Source: Psychrobacillus sp044762855 (GTDB lineage Bacteria > Bacillota > Bacilli > Bacillales_A > Planococcaceae). From it: a DNA stretch of 64,000 bases. Location: the NCBI RefSeq assembly GCF_044762855.1, contig NZ_JBIWFB010000004.1, forward strand, positions 62,001-126,000, written 5' to 3'. Below the pieces are notes generated by a model. That model did no database searches and was not told where the DNA came from. It was given only the letters and a program-made list of their open reading frames with translations. A program made the position numbers and the translations under genes. Positions 43,720 to 52,629 of this stretch are shown here, piece by piece; position 1 is the first letter of the stretch, and every line of letters starts with the position of its first letter.

Positions 43720-44199
43720 ATGAATACCACAATGAGCAATGTTAAAGATACTACCAAGGCTAATAATCAATTGATATACGCAAAGCGTAATATGTGGACA
43801 GGTATTTTATTTGGTTTTGGGATAGTGGCTTTTATCGATGAGGCAGTATTTCATCAGCTTTTACATTGGCATCATTTTTATGATAAATCTACAACTGAAA
43901 TAGGACTAGTTTCTGATGGTCTATTCCATGCTTTTAGCTTTTTTGCAACGATTGGATCTTCTTTTTTGTTGGCTGACCTGCATAGACGGCATGCATTTTG
44001 GCTCAAGAGATGGATTGGCGGTATATTTTTAGGGGCCGGAGTGTTTCAACTTTATGATGGTATTATCCAACATAAACTAATGAGGCTGCATCAAATTCGC
44101 TATCATGTCGATGTATTTCCATATGATTTAGTGTGGAATATTACAGCTGTTATTATGATTGTCATTGGCATTGTTCTATTGTATCGAACACAAAGTTAA
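43720..44199 (+). CDS. DUF2243 membrane protein
   Basis: 159 residues with four membrane segments and the DUF2243 signature GFGIVAFIDEAVFHQLLHWHHFYD, followed by GLFHAF and QLYDGIIQHKLMRLHQIRY. The many histidines suggest metal or haem binding at the membrane. A GGAGG site precedes the ATG. The CtaG-like gene begins 19 bases downstream, a pairing that recurs in Bacillales and points to a role in copper or cytochrome oxidase biogenesis, though this is not proven. Confidence 0.88.
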   Translation: MNTTMSNVKDTTKANNQLIYAKRNMWTGILFGFGIVAFIDEAVFHQLLHWHHFYDKSTTEIGLVSDGLFHAFSFFATIGSSFLLADLHRRHAFWLKRWIGGIFLGAGVFQLYDGIIQHKLMRLHQIRYHVDVFPYDLVWNITAVIMIVIGIVLLYRTQS

Positions 44200-44218
44200 A
44201 TGAAGGAAGCTGTTATAT

Positions 44219-45217
44219 ATGCATATTCATGATGATTCCAATGAAATTTTTCTTAGCCAACTGATACTAGTAGCACCGTTTGTTCTAGCTCTTATTTTTT
44301 ATTTCATTGCAGTAAATACATCTAATCAGAAGAAAAAACAATGGCCCTTTTACCGCATACTTTTATGGACAATGGGTGTAGTATGTGCATCTTTATCGGT
44401 TATTGGACCAATAGCGGATCGTTCTCATGCAGATTTTTCTGCACATATGGTGGGTCATGTGCTTCTTGGTATGCTTGCCCCGCTACTTATGGCATTAGGT
44501 GCTCCTATGACGCTTCTCTTACGCGCGCTTCCTGTTCGGTTGGCAAGAAATCTTACGCGTTTTTTGCGTAATCGTCTAGTAAATGTTTTACATCATCCTA
44601 TTTTCACTTCTATTATAAATGTCGGAGGCTTATGGCTACTCTATACAACTGAATTATTTTCTATCATGCATGAGCATGTTGTACTACATATATTCATTCA
44701 TCTTCACATTTTCCTAGCAGGTTATCTTTTTACAATATCAATAATCTATATTGATCCTATTCCTTTTCAAAAATCCTTTGTTTATCGGTCTCTTGTATTA
44801 TTAACTGCTTTAGCAGCGCACTCTATATTGTCTAAATATATTTATGCGCATCCTCCAGGGAACGTATTGGCCACTCAAGCGAAATCCGGTGGGATGATTA
44901 TGTATTATGGTGGAGATGCTATAGAAGTAGGACTAGTTTGTATCCTCTGTTACCAATGGTTTAGAAGCACTCGATCTAGTGTGAAATGGACTGATATACA
45001 AACTTCAAATAATAGAAAGGAAATGGTTTATATGGAAAATAGACATGCAAATTTGACAGTTGTCGGGACAGATATTGACGAAGTAAAAAGACTTAATGCC
45101 AATTCAGGTATGAGCTATAACGAACTAAATGAGTGGTTTGCCGAAAAGTATAAGCGTGAAGGTATGAAAGATGTTCCTAGTAATAAGTTTGATCCAAACA
45201 AAGAGCGAGAGGTGTAG
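44219..45217 (+). CDS. CtaG/caa3-type cytochrome oxidase assembly protein with extra C-terminal tail
   Basis: 332 residues. About seven membrane helices with HADFSAHMVGHVLLGMLAPLLMALGAP and HEHVVLHIFIHLHIFLAGYLF match the caa3_CtaG family (PF09678), which helps assemble cytochrome caa3 oxidase. The tail after residue 270 is soluble (VVGTDIDEVKRLNANSGMSY and following) and unlike CtaG. An internal ATG at 45032, preceded by GAAAGGAAATGG, begins exactly this tail. The tail may therefore once have been a separate small gene that lost the stop between them, or may still be made separately. It is co-transcribed with DUF2243 and YndM. Confidence 0.85.
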   Translation: MHIHDDSNEIFLSQLILVAPFVLALIFYFIAVNTSNQKKKQWPFYRILLWTMGVVCASLSVIGPIADRSHADFSAHMVGHVLLGMLAPLLMALGAPMTLLLRALPVRLARNLTRFLRNRLVNVLHHPIFTSIINVGGLWLLYTTELFSIMHEHVVLHIFIHLHIFLAGYLFTISIIYIDPIPFQKSFVYRSLVLLTALAAHSILSKYIYAHPPGNVLATQAKSGGMIMYYGGDAIEVGLVCILCYQWFRSTRSSVKWTDIQTSNNRKEMVYMENRHANLTVVGTDIDEVKRLNANSGMSYNELNEWFAEKYKREGMKDVPSNKFDPNKEREV

Positions 45218-45223
45218 AGGCAA

Positions 45224-45670
45224 TTGCATATTAAAGCTTTTTTAATGAAATTTGGGATGACGACTGCGGTTTTATGGATTATCTTAGGTGTTTTTTATGA
45301 GATAAAATTCACCGACATACTTATGACAAGCGTCGTATTGACTGTTGTTGGTTTTATTGGAGATATGTTCGTTTTACCTCGAATTGGAAATGTTCTAGCA
45401 GCGATTGTTGATTTCTTCCTTGCCTTGGTCGTAGTCTGGCTGTTTGCGGCCAATGTATATGATGTACCGATTGCATTATTAACAGCTGCCTTTGTATCTG
45501 CTTTAGTCATCATGATGGGTGAATTATTTTTGCATCGATATATGTCTAACCATATTTTTGAACCACGAAAAAAAAATCCGGAAGAAAAAACCGGATATTA
45601 CCAGCGCACAAATTTACAAACTGAGTTTGCAGAAGAAGTGGATATAGAAAAAGTAAACAAAAAGAAGTGA
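45224..45670 (+). CDS. YndM-like membrane protein (DUF2512)
   Basis: 148 residues from a TTG at 45224 with GTAGAGG upstream, 6 bases after the CtaG-like gene. Four membrane helices (TTAVLWIILGVFYEI, ILMTSVVLTVVGFIGDMFVLP, VVVWLFAANVYDVP, ALVIMMGELFLHRYM) and a charged tail match the Bacillus YndM/DUF2512 family. Function is unknown; YndM genes are often expressed in sporulation. The order suggests one operon with DUF2243 and CtaG. Confidence 0.85.
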   Translation: MHIKAFLMKFGMTTAVLWIILGVFYEIKFTDILMTSVVLTVVGFIGDMFVLPRIGNVLAAIVDFFLALVVVWLFAANVYDVPIALLTAAFVSALVIMMGELFLHRYMSNHIFEPRKKNPEEKTGYYQRTNLQTEFAEEVDIEKVNKKK

Positions 45671-45754
45671 AACAAAGATAAAAAACTTTTCAACTGAATG
45701 AGTATAATCCAAATCGTTCTGACCATTCTAATATGGTCAAGGAGGTGAACAGCC

Positions 45755-45937
45755 ATGGGAAACAATAATAACCGTAATAACAACCAAAACAACCCAAACA
45801 ATGAGGTCGAGTTCGGAGAGGATTTCAACTTTGAAAATCTAAATAATCCACAACGTAAAGAAAAAAATAATAACAATAACCAAAATAACCGCAATAGCAA
45901 TCGTAATAACCAAAACAATCAAAATAATATTAAATAA
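45755..45937 (+). CDS. Small asparagine-rich protein
   Basis: 60 residues, about half Asn, with a central VEFGEDFNFENLNN segment and no hydrophobic stretch. The ribosome site (AAGGAGGTGAAC) is near perfect, so it is likely well translated. Small Asn-rich proteins occur among spore and coat proteins of Bacillales, but I recognise no specific family. A terminator follows. Confidence 0.7.
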   Translation: MGNNNNRNNNQNNPNNEVEFGEDFNFENLNNPQRKEKNNNNNQNNRNSNRNNQNNQNNIK

Positions 45938-45946
45938 TCTTACGTC

Positions 45947-45988
45947 CAGTCCTTCCTAAGTTAAATATTAGGGAGGACTGTATTTTTG
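45947..45988 (+). terminator. Terminator of the Asn-rich gene
   Basis: A 13-bp stem (45947-45959 with 45968-45980, one mismatch) followed by TATTTTTG. Confidence 0.8.
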
Positions 45989-46047
45989 TTTAAAGTCTAT
46001 TCCTTGGTGGTATATAGAGCTAACTTGAAGTATATGGAGGTATCCAA

Positions 46048-47499
46048 GTGGTGAAAAAGGAAGATATTCAGCATTTAGACATAACCGGTGCTTTCATGAA
46101 TTTCTTATTCCCCTTTTCATTTCGTGAGAAGGAACGGAAAGAACTAATGGAACAATTGAAAAAACATCATTTTGTATTTTTCGATTTAGATAATCATGAG
46201 CTTCAAGACCTTTATTATGGGGAAGATATTCAAATAAATCATGAAGAATTAGATCAATTTTTTTTACCTTTTATAGAAGATAAATTATTTCCACACTCTG
46301 TGAACGAAAGAGGCTTTCTGCGGTACTCAAAAGAAATAAAGAAACCATTTACTTTAGAAGCGAAAACATATGAATTTGGATTTATCCTAAATAGTCTGGA
46401 TATCATATTATGTCCTTTTGGTATTGGACTTGTCACCGTTCGAACAGAAATGACTGAAGAGCAAGAAAGCTTAACGAACGTGCTAGATTTTATGAGTCAT
46501 TTTCGCGTATTGGAGCCTAAACTGGAAGAAGAAAAAGGAACTAATATTCATCAGGGTCATAAGAGATTCGGAACAACAAGTGAACTTATTTTAGAGTACC
46601 TATGTCCTTTTTTAAAACCGTTTATAAGAGAAAATAAAAAGATGGAAGGTTATTATGGGAGTCTACCGTTTTTTGAAGATGAGCGCATGCTTTCATCCGC
46701 ATTTTTAATAGGTGATGAGGGTCAATCTATCACGAATGATCAATTATTCCGAATGGGACAATTGGATGGAAAAAATTCTGATGGAGAGGAATTTATATCA
46801 AGTACTAACCCCATATATATTGAGCGCTATTTGAAGAAGTGGTTACATGACAGATGGGCACCTAATACTTATACAATTACTTCTTTGCATACGCAAACGA
46901 CTATTTCGATAAAAAGTAAAGACTTCTTAAAGAAGGATATTGCCAAGTTTATGAGTATTCATTATTATAATTTGTTGCTCCATTTTTATTATAAAATTAT
47001 GCTGTTAAGATTGTCTTTTGAACATAGTGAAGTGAGTTGGGCGAAAGATAGGGGATATGTAGAGGAGTTAATCCAACTTATTTCTAAATTTGATTCACGT
47101 TATTATTTTGAAGAAGTATCGGTTCGATCGGAAGGGAAAGAGTTTACAAATATGTTGCGTGAAGCTTTTCATCTAAATCCGCTTTTTGAAGAGGTGAAAC
47201 GAACGGTCGATGATTTATACCGTTCGCAAGATAAGCAAGCAGGTAAACGCCAAAATATGCTGTTGTTCATATTAACTGTTTACACGGTTGTCTCGGGGAT
47301 TTACGGGATGAACTTAGTAATAGAAGACTGGAAAGAAGATTTTAGTTGGTCTCAAATGGCCAGTTATACCTTTTTTGAGTGGATTACTCTCGTAACGGCC
47401 ATAACAGGAATAGGATTATCTGTAGCTCTACTTGTATCCACAGGAGTAAAAGGAATTTTGAATCGATATAAAAAGCGGAAGCGGGCTCACTTTAAATAA
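46048..47499 (+). CDS. Divergent CorA-like membrane protein with YGMN motif
   Basis: 483 residues from a GTG with GGAGG upstream. The N-terminal 390 residues are soluble and contain a helical stretch before the membrane (EEVKRTVDDLYRSQDKQAGKRQN). Two C-terminal helices enclose IYGMNLVIEDW, the GMN loop of CorA magnesium transporters. The N-terminal region does not look like ordinary CorA, and the protein is longer than CorA (about 320). It may be a divalent cation channel or a relative repurposed for another job. The family call rests on topology and the GMN motif. Confidence 0.65.
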   Translation: MVKKEDIQHLDITGAFMNFLFPFSFREKERKELMEQLKKHHFVFFDLDNHELQDLYYGEDIQINHEELDQFFLPFIEDKLFPHSVNERGFLRYSKEIKKPFTLEAKTYEFGFILNSLDIILCPFGIGLVTVRTEMTEEQESLTNVLDFMSHFRVLEPKLEEEKGTNIHQGHKRFGTTSELILEYLCPFLKPFIRENKKMEGYYGSLPFFEDERMLSSAFLIGDEGQSITNDQLFRMGQLDGKNSDGEEFISSTNPIYIERYLKKWLHDRWAPNTYTITSLHTQTTISIKSKDFLKKDIAKFMSIHYYNLLLHFYYKIMLLRLSFEHSEVSWAKDRGYVEELIQLISKFDSRYYFEEVSVRSEGKEFTNMLREAFHLNPLFEEVKRTVDDLYRSQDKQAGKRQNMLLFILTVYTVVSGIYGMNLVIEDWKEDFSWSQMASYTFFEWITLVTAITGIGLSVALLVSTGVKGILNRYKKRKRAHFK

Positions 47500-47588
47500 C
47501 TTCTATTTCCTATTCTTGCTCATATACAGTATATTTATATGAGTATAAAACATATAGAAATAACGGAAGTTAAAGGACGGGTCTAAAA

Positions 47589-48479
47589 GTGAACGAAGGA
47601 AATACATCAAAGTCTATAGTGTTACCCTTAATCATTTCCATTATTGCAATATCGTTTGCGGCAATTTTTGTGAAATGGTCTAGCGCACCAGCGACTATTT
47701 TAAGTATGTATCGGATGATTTTAGCGTGCTTATTATTAGTGCCGGTTGTATGGATTAAGCGAGAGGAATTTAGAAACATAGGAAAAAGAGAGTGGAGTTT
47801 GTTACTTTTTTCGGGACTCTTTTTAGCCTTACATTTTGCACTTTGGTTTGGTTCGCTCAAGCTAACAACAGTCGCAAGTTCAACGATTATTCTTGCATTG
47901 CAACCGATAATAGCGTTAGTTGGTGGTGCAATATTATTCAAAGAGAGAACAACGACTGCAGCATTGACAACGATGGGTATTGCTGTTGTAGGAGCCGTAA
48001 TGGTTGGTTGGGGTGATTTCGGTTTAAGTAAAAATGCAATTATTGGAGACATTCTTTCCTTTTTAAGTGTTATTGCCGTTGTCGGATACTTGTTAATCGG
48101 GCAAAATGCAGTGAAAAAAGTATCTCACTGGATTTATAGTTTTTGTGTTTTTGGGTTTGCAGCTATTGCATTAGTCGTCTATAACCTAGTAACAAATGTA
48201 GCGATGGGTGGCTATGATGCGAAAGAATGGGGAATCTTTGTTCTGCTTGCCATTGTACCAACCATTTCCCATGTGATTAATAATTGGTTGTTAAACTATG
48301 TAAATGCTACTACCATTTCCATGAGTATTTTAGGAGAACCAGTCGGAGCAACCATTCTTGCAGCTATCTTCTTAGGTGAACGTCTTGTTGGCTGGCAAAT
48401 TGTAGGTGGATTGCTTGTTTTGCTTGGTGTTTTCTTATTTTTAACACAGCAAATGAATCGTTACAAGAAAGTGAAATAA
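47589..48479 (+). CDS. EamA/DMT-family transporter
   Basis: 296 residues from a GTG after AAAGGACGG. Ten membrane helices in two homologous halves; WSSAPATILSMYRMILACLLLVP in the first, and NWLLNYVNATTISMSILGEPVGATILAAIFLGE in the second, are typical EamA sequence. It probably exports metabolites or amino acids. It is monocistronic and ends at a bidirectional terminator shared with the convergent coiled-coil gene. Confidence 0.9.
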   Translation: MNEGNTSKSIVLPLIISIIAISFAAIFVKWSSAPATILSMYRMILACLLLVPVVWIKREEFRNIGKREWSLLLFSGLFLALHFALWFGSLKLTTVASSTIILALQPIIALVGGAILFKERTTTAALTTMGIAVVGAVMVGWGDFGLSKNAIIGDILSFLSVIAVVGYLLIGQNAVKKVSHWIYSFCVFGFAAIALVVYNLVTNVAMGGYDAKEWGIFVLLAIVPTISHVINNWLLNYVNATTISMSILGEPVGATILAAIFLGERLVGWQIVGGLLVLLGVFLFLTQQMNRYKKVK

Positions 48480-48500
48480 TTTATTTTTAGTAACAGAAAA

Positions 48501-48553
48501 AGGACTGCCCTCAAAAGACATTGAAAAATGTCTTTTGAGGGCAGTCCTCTTTT
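48501..48553. terminator. Bidirectional terminator
   Basis: A perfect 20-bp stem (48501-48520 with 48529-48548) between convergent genes, with A-run and T-run flanks. Confidence 0.92.
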
Positions 48554-48573
48554 ATTGAAGTGTTTTTTGAATA

Positions 48574-49482
48574 CTAGAGACGAGGATTTGTTCTGTTGTC
48601 AATTTCTGTAGCAAGTTGATTTAGTTTATGCTCTAAATCATTAATAATGATCAACTTGGCATCCAACTTTTCTTCGAAATCTAACGATTTACCTAATACT
48701 TCTTTTATTTGATGTTCTAATTGCACAAATGTTTCAGGGGCTGTAGTAGAAATACTTGTGGAAGAAAGGGAGTCTTCATCTATAACCGCTGGAGTAATAG
48801 GTTTTTGGTCCAACTCATTTTCATTTTGTTTTTTTATAGTCAATAGTTCCTGTTGGAGTTCTTCTATAGTTATATCTTTCTGTTCTATTTCACGTATTAA
48901 GTGCAGCCTTTCTTTTTGGTATTGAGTATAGTCTTTGACGGTAGTATCTAATTTTTCTATTTGGGAGTATACTTGTTTATTTGCATCTTCCACGAAATGA
49001 ATAATGTTATGCTCTAGCAGCTCAATGGTCGGCTTGTATTCCGCGAGCTTTTGATGAAGGGAAGAGACTTGCTTGTCATACTTTTGCATTCTATATTTAT
49101 CGTTATTGAAACCGTCTTTTAATACTTTAATAACTTCCGTCAACTGCTTGTTCATTTGCCGTAAATCAGTGGCAGTTTTCTCTAAGTGATTAATAGTAGT
49201 CAGTGATGTTTTTCTTTGCATATCGTATAAATGTATACGATCTTTATAATCCAGCGTCTGCTTTTCCATTTCTTCCTGTAATTTATTCAACTCATCAGAT
49301 AGTGCATCTTTTTCATTTGATAATTGAAAAATTTCTTGCTCTAGTTTTTCTATTAATACATATTCAGGCGTATCATCATATTTTTTTAGTCGATCAGTAG
49401 ATTTAGCTAGTTCTGCTTTTAAGTAAATAATCGTTTGTTGAAGTTGTTTCGTATCGTAACTTTGGATGTCTTCACTGTTCAT
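48574..49482 (-). CDS. Long coiled-coil protein
   Basis: 302 residues from the ATG at 49482 (GGGAGG upstream). Heptad-like, Lys/Glu/Gln/Leu-rich sequence from residue 15 to 220, a short Ser/Thr/Pro linker, and a final helical segment (QLEHQIKEVLGKSLDFEEKL). No membrane segment or catalytic motif. I recognise no named family. It is the last of four minus-strand genes (50500-51198, 49835-50407, 49524-49838, 48574-49482) that run together and may form a spore-surface or cytoskeleton-like assembly. Confidence 0.7.
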   Translation of the reverse strand: MNSEDIQSYDTKQLQQTIIYLKAELAKSTDRLKKYDDTPEYVLIEKLEQEIFQLSNEKDALSDELNKLQEEMEKQTLDYKDRIHLYDMQRKTSLTTINHLEKTATDLRQMNKQLTEVIKVLKDGFNNDKYRMQKYDKQVSSLHQKLAEYKPTIELLEHNIIHFVEDANKQVYSQIEKLDTTVKDYTQYQKERLHLIREIEQKDITIEELQQELLTIKKQNENELDQKPITPAVIDEDSLSSTSISTTAPETFVQLEHQIKEVLGKSLDFEEKLDAKLIIINDLEHKLNQLATEIDNRTNPRL

Positions 49483-49523
49483 GTCAGTACCTCCCATCAC
49501 AAATGTTCCTGAAGAAAGAAAAA

Positions 49524-49838
49524 TTATAACTTTTCTTTTAGTAGAGTGATGACTTCTTCAAATTCCTGTTGGTTATCTACAATGATACGGTCCAGTTCCT
49601 CCAAAATTTTCTCTTGAGAAAGCATACTTTTATCGTCTACCATTTCTGTATTCTTTCGATTATTTTGGTTTATTAACAGATAATTAATAAGGTTATTCAA
49701 TGTATTGCTTTCTAAAAAGATAAAACTATTGTCATTTTCCTTTTTTTCTTCTTGTTGCTCGTCTAGTTGTTCCTTCATTAATCGACGTATTAAATTTTTT
49801 ATTGAAGTTTCGTGTTCATTTCCATTCAGGTCTCTCAT
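49524..49838 (-). CDS. Small helical protein in the coiled-coil cluster
   Basis: 104 residues, highly charged and helical (IRRLMKEQLDEQQEEKKEND, then LEELDRIIVDNQQEFEEVITLL). It overlaps the end of the 190-residue gene upstream by four bases (ATGA) and has GGAGG there, so translation is coupled. No recognised family. The LNNLINYLLINQNN segment is hydrophobic enough to mediate contact with partners. Confidence 0.65.
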   Translation of the reverse strand: MRDLNGNEHETSIKNLIRRLMKEQLDEQQEEKKENDNSFIFLESNTLNNLINYLLINQNNRKNTEMVDDKSMLSQEKILEELDRIIVDNQQEFEEVITLLKEKL

Positions 49839-50407
49839 TTTTCATCCTCCTGTTTAAGGATAGTCCCGTTCAAACTGATGGGATTAATCGCAGTTACTCC
49901 TTCTTTTGTTTGGTCACTATATGTAAACCCCATAATACTGCCTCCATAAGACTTTTCAGAAGTCCAAGTAATCTGGAAATTGGAAAAAGTAATGATTTCA
50001 TTAGGTTCAATGGAAGATTTACCTAAAGGTTTCAACCAAAATTCCTCTTTATTCGTTTTTTCATTTATGCGTTGCCATCCTCCTGGACCCTTTAGTGATT
50101 GTTTAAAATCTTCATAAACGTACTTCCCAGAAAAAGAAAAAGGCGATTCATTTGAGATTTTAATGCATAAATACGGATTTGTAATCGACTTATTGCCTGT
50201 ATTCATTACATGGTAAGACCCAAGGCATAAGCTTTCCTGTGTAGGATCATGGGATATATCCAATGAATAAGTAAAATAGCTTATTATATTCGGTTTACCA
50301 GAATTATTAAGCTCAACTACTAACTTTTTTATTTCATCTAAGTATGATTTCTTTTGTTGTTGTAGCTTTGCTATTTTTGCTTCAACATCATTCGTATCGT
50401 ATTTCAC
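49835..50407 (-). CDS. Coiled coil plus beta-rich domain protein, unknown
   Basis: 190 residues from a GTG after AAAGGAGTG. Residues 8-35 form a short coiled coil (EAKIAKLQQQKKSYLDEIKKL); the rest is beta-rich with GSYHVMNTGNKSITNPYLCIKI and FSNFQITWTSEKSYGGSIMG, an immunoglobulin-like or adhesin-like pattern. There is no signal peptide. I recognise no family. It is followed by the coupled 104-residue gene. A spore-surface or phage-tail-like structural role is possible. Confidence 0.65.
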   Translation of the reverse strand: MKYDTNDVEAKIAKLQQQKKSYLDEIKKLVVELNNSGKPNIISYFTYSLDISHDPTQESLCLGSYHVMNTGNKSITNPYLCIKISNESPFSFSGKYVYEDFKQSLKGPGGWQRINEKTNKEEFWLKPLGKSSIEPNEIITFSNFQITWTSEKSYGGSIMGFTYSDQTKEGVTAINPISLNGTILKQEDEK

Positions 50408-50433
50408 TACTTCGCACTCCTTTTATCAAAAAA

Positions 50434-50460
50434 ATGAAGAGAGAAATATCCTCTCTTCAT
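50434..50460 (-). terminator. Terminator of the VYDW-motif gene
   Basis: ATGAAGAGAG/CTCTCTTCAT stem and a T7 run on the minus strand, 40 bases after that gene's stop codon; the next gene restarts with its own ribosome site. Confidence 0.75.
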
Positions 50461-50499
50461 AATATGTTTGGTGCATACCTAATATCACCATTGTCGGCA

Positions 50500-51198
50500 T
50501 TAAGGAAAAACAACTGGGCATTGTAGAGGACGAACTGGTGCAGGGCATTCAGTTGGTAAATCATCTCTAGGTTCACAGAACTCAGCCAAGAATTCAACCG
50601 TTACAGGGAATGTTGATTGGATGCTTTGGCAAGTTACTATGGAAAGGGTTAAACCTGCAATATTGATAGAACCAGCAGGAATAGTTGGTGTCGCTCCAGT
50701 TCCTACTGTGAGTACTCCAGGTGTACAGATGAAGCAGTCTAGATCTGTGTACGTTATTTCAACATCCGTTCCATCAGGAGCACACATAGTTACTACTTCA
50801 CAACGAGAAAGTAGGAGACTTGGATTTACAGTTGCAGTTGGAGGTGCACTAGTCAAAACTGTTCCGTCTGCTAAAGTAATACAAAGCGTTATAACAAAGT
50901 TTTTACGAATATTAAGTTGTTGTAGCGTAACTGGTGTTCCATCAATGACAAATGGACGATCCTCACGATCTACAATGACAATCGGACTAACAGGACTAGG
51001 AGTCACTTCACATTTTACGACGGCACCAGAGAGTGTCAGTGGAGCTGTGGATGTAGGTACAGAAGCTGTTGGAAGGAATACAATATTACCTGTTGGTAGA
51101 ACATAATCAAACGATCTTTCTTTCACAATCCAGTCATAAACCTTATCGACATTTATACATATTAGTTCTTGACCACCACTTAAATTTTTTGCTTGCAT
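50500..51198 (-). CDS. Putative spore-surface protein with VYDW motif
   Basis: 232 residues from the ATG at 51198; an ATG 18 bases earlier is part of the GGAGG site. After ELICINVDKVYDWIVKERSF the protein is a Cys-poor to Cys-containing beta-rich domain (SRCEVVTMCAPDGTD, DLDCFICTPG, EFCEPRDDLPTECPAPVRPL) with a proline/cysteine tail. CINxxKVYDWV N-termini recur in Bacillales proteins that I associate with spore coat or appendage structures, although I cannot name this one. Cysteines would allow disulphide cross-linking. Confidence 0.55.
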   Translation of the reverse strand: MQAKNLSGGQELICINVDKVYDWIVKERSFDYVLPTGNIVFLPTASVPTSTAPLTLSGAVVKCEVTPSPVSPIVIVDREDRPFVIDGTPVTLQQLNIRKNFVITLCITLADGTVLTSAPPTATVNPSLLLSRCEVVTMCAPDGTDVEITYTDLDCFICTPGVLTVGTGATPTIPAGSINIAGLTLSIVTCQSIQSTFPVTVEFLAEFCEPRDDLPTECPAPVRPLQCPVVFP

Positions 51199-51509
51199 AT
51201 TTGCGAAAACCTCCATTATTTTTTTGCTTACACAAGTATCATATGGAGTTAGTGCTCAAGCGTATAGGTAAAGTGCTTACCAAGGCATTATTTAAATTGA
51301 CTGTTTTAATGATTTTTTGGCAAATCGATTTACATCTAAATCCTAGTGCATGTACTTCTGTGCACATCTTAATATGGAAGCAACTATTGATGGAGGGATG
51401 GTATGGGTAGATTTGCAACCCCAAAAGGCTTTATACCAACTATTAAAATTTGTCACCCAATGCAATCGTCCTTAATAGTATAGTCGTATATCGCAAAGGG
51501 GTGAAAATA

Positions 51510-52628
51510 ATGGAAGATTCTAAGCTATACTCTACTCAAGACATCGAAAACCTAAAGCAGAAAATCGCGATTTATAGAGACACATTAAATTCATTAAAAG
51601 CTGGAAATTCAGCAGAAGTTAAAAATGGAACAGAAAAAATTCCAAAAGAGGAGTATGGGGAACGAGTGAAGAATATTACAGTTCAGATTGAATCTATCAA
51701 TCAAACTGTAGAGGTATTAAGTCAAGACATTTCTGTAATTATGGATTTACTAAAATCTAATGAAGTGAACAATCTGATTGAAAGTATAAATACGCTAGTC
51801 GATTTACACGATTCGATAAATATCATCAACGAAAACGAGGAGAGTGAGATTGAAACCGAAATGAATCATACCGAGATATTAACTTCTCCGATCCCAACAT
51901 CGGCTCTTCCTCTATCTTACAAACAATTCAAGAGCTTTTTTAATAATGCAAACGATATCCAAGAAGTTTCGGTTAGTCAGGAACCTATAGTAAGCTTAAG
52001 TTTAGGGAATAATCGTGAAAAACAACAAACTATTGGTAGAAGAAGTTTTCCATCTCTAGGAGTTAACTCTACTCAGATAAGTAATAGTCAGTATAGGAGT
52101 TCTCATACGAGAACCGCGAATACTTTAAATAGAGTTGTAATAAAACAAGCTATTCCATTAAAAGTAAATGTAAACCCTTCTATTTCATTTATAGCAAATG
52201 ATATTCAATTTGAAGAAAATACAAATGTTGGAAAATCTTTCGATATAGTACAGAACGAAGCGAAAATTGAAGAGATAGAAAATACAGTTGAAATGGTAGT
52301 AGAAGATGTAAGTGAGATGGAAGTAACAGATGCAGGTAAAGTGATAGTAGAAGATATAGGTGAAATTATAGTAGAAGATACAGATGAGATGAAAGTAGAG
52401 GATACAGACGAGATGAAAGTAGAGGCAAAGGTAGAAGATACAGACGAGATAAAAGTAGAGGATGAAGTCGCGGTAAAAATAGAAGATACGGTCGAGATGA
52501 TAACAGAAGATAAAGATGAGATGGTAAATGAAATAGTGGATAAATCAATTGTAATGGAACAATCAGAAAATAAAGCGAAAAATAGGGATTTTTTATCATT
52601 TTTTAATTTTTTCCTAAAGAAAAGTTAA
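51510..52628 (+). CDS. Acidic repeat protein with N-terminal coiled coil
   Basis: 372 residues from the ATG at 51510 after AAAGGGGTG. A helical N-terminus (TQDIENLKQKIAIYRDTLNS, IESINQTVEVLSQDISVIM) is followed by a Ser/Asn-rich middle (about 140-230) and then a Glu/Asp/Val-rich tail made of variants of the octapeptide VEDTDEMK (about residues 285-330), ending in a basic-hydrophobic FLSFFNFFLKKS. The 311 bases upstream (51199-51509) contain no gene and lie between it and the divergent VYDW gene. It is co-directional with the JAMM peptidase gene, one base away. I recognise no family. Confidence 0.7.
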   Translation: MEDSKLYSTQDIENLKQKIAIYRDTLNSLKAGNSAEVKNGTEKIPKEEYGERVKNITVQIESINQTVEVLSQDISVIMDLLKSNEVNNLIESINTLVDLHDSINIINENEESEIETEMNHTEILTSPIPTSALPLSYKQFKSFFNNANDIQEVSVSQEPIVSLSLGNNREKQQTIGRRSFPSLGVNSTQISNSQYRSSHTRTANTLNRVVIKQAIPLKVNVNPSISFIANDIQFEENTNVGKSFDIVQNEAKIEEIENTVEMVVEDVSEMEVTDAGKVIVEDIGEIIVEDTDEMKVEDTDEMKVEAKVEDTDEIKVEDEVAVKIEDTVEMITEDKDEMVNEIVDKSIVMEQSENKAKNRDFLSFFNFFLKKS

Positions 52629-52629
52629 G

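Noticed and set aside
50621..51106. 161-codon frame opposite the VYDW-motif gene
   Set aside because: Shadow of the minus-strand gene, without a ribosome site; the minus-strand frame has a good GGAGG and a recurring motif.
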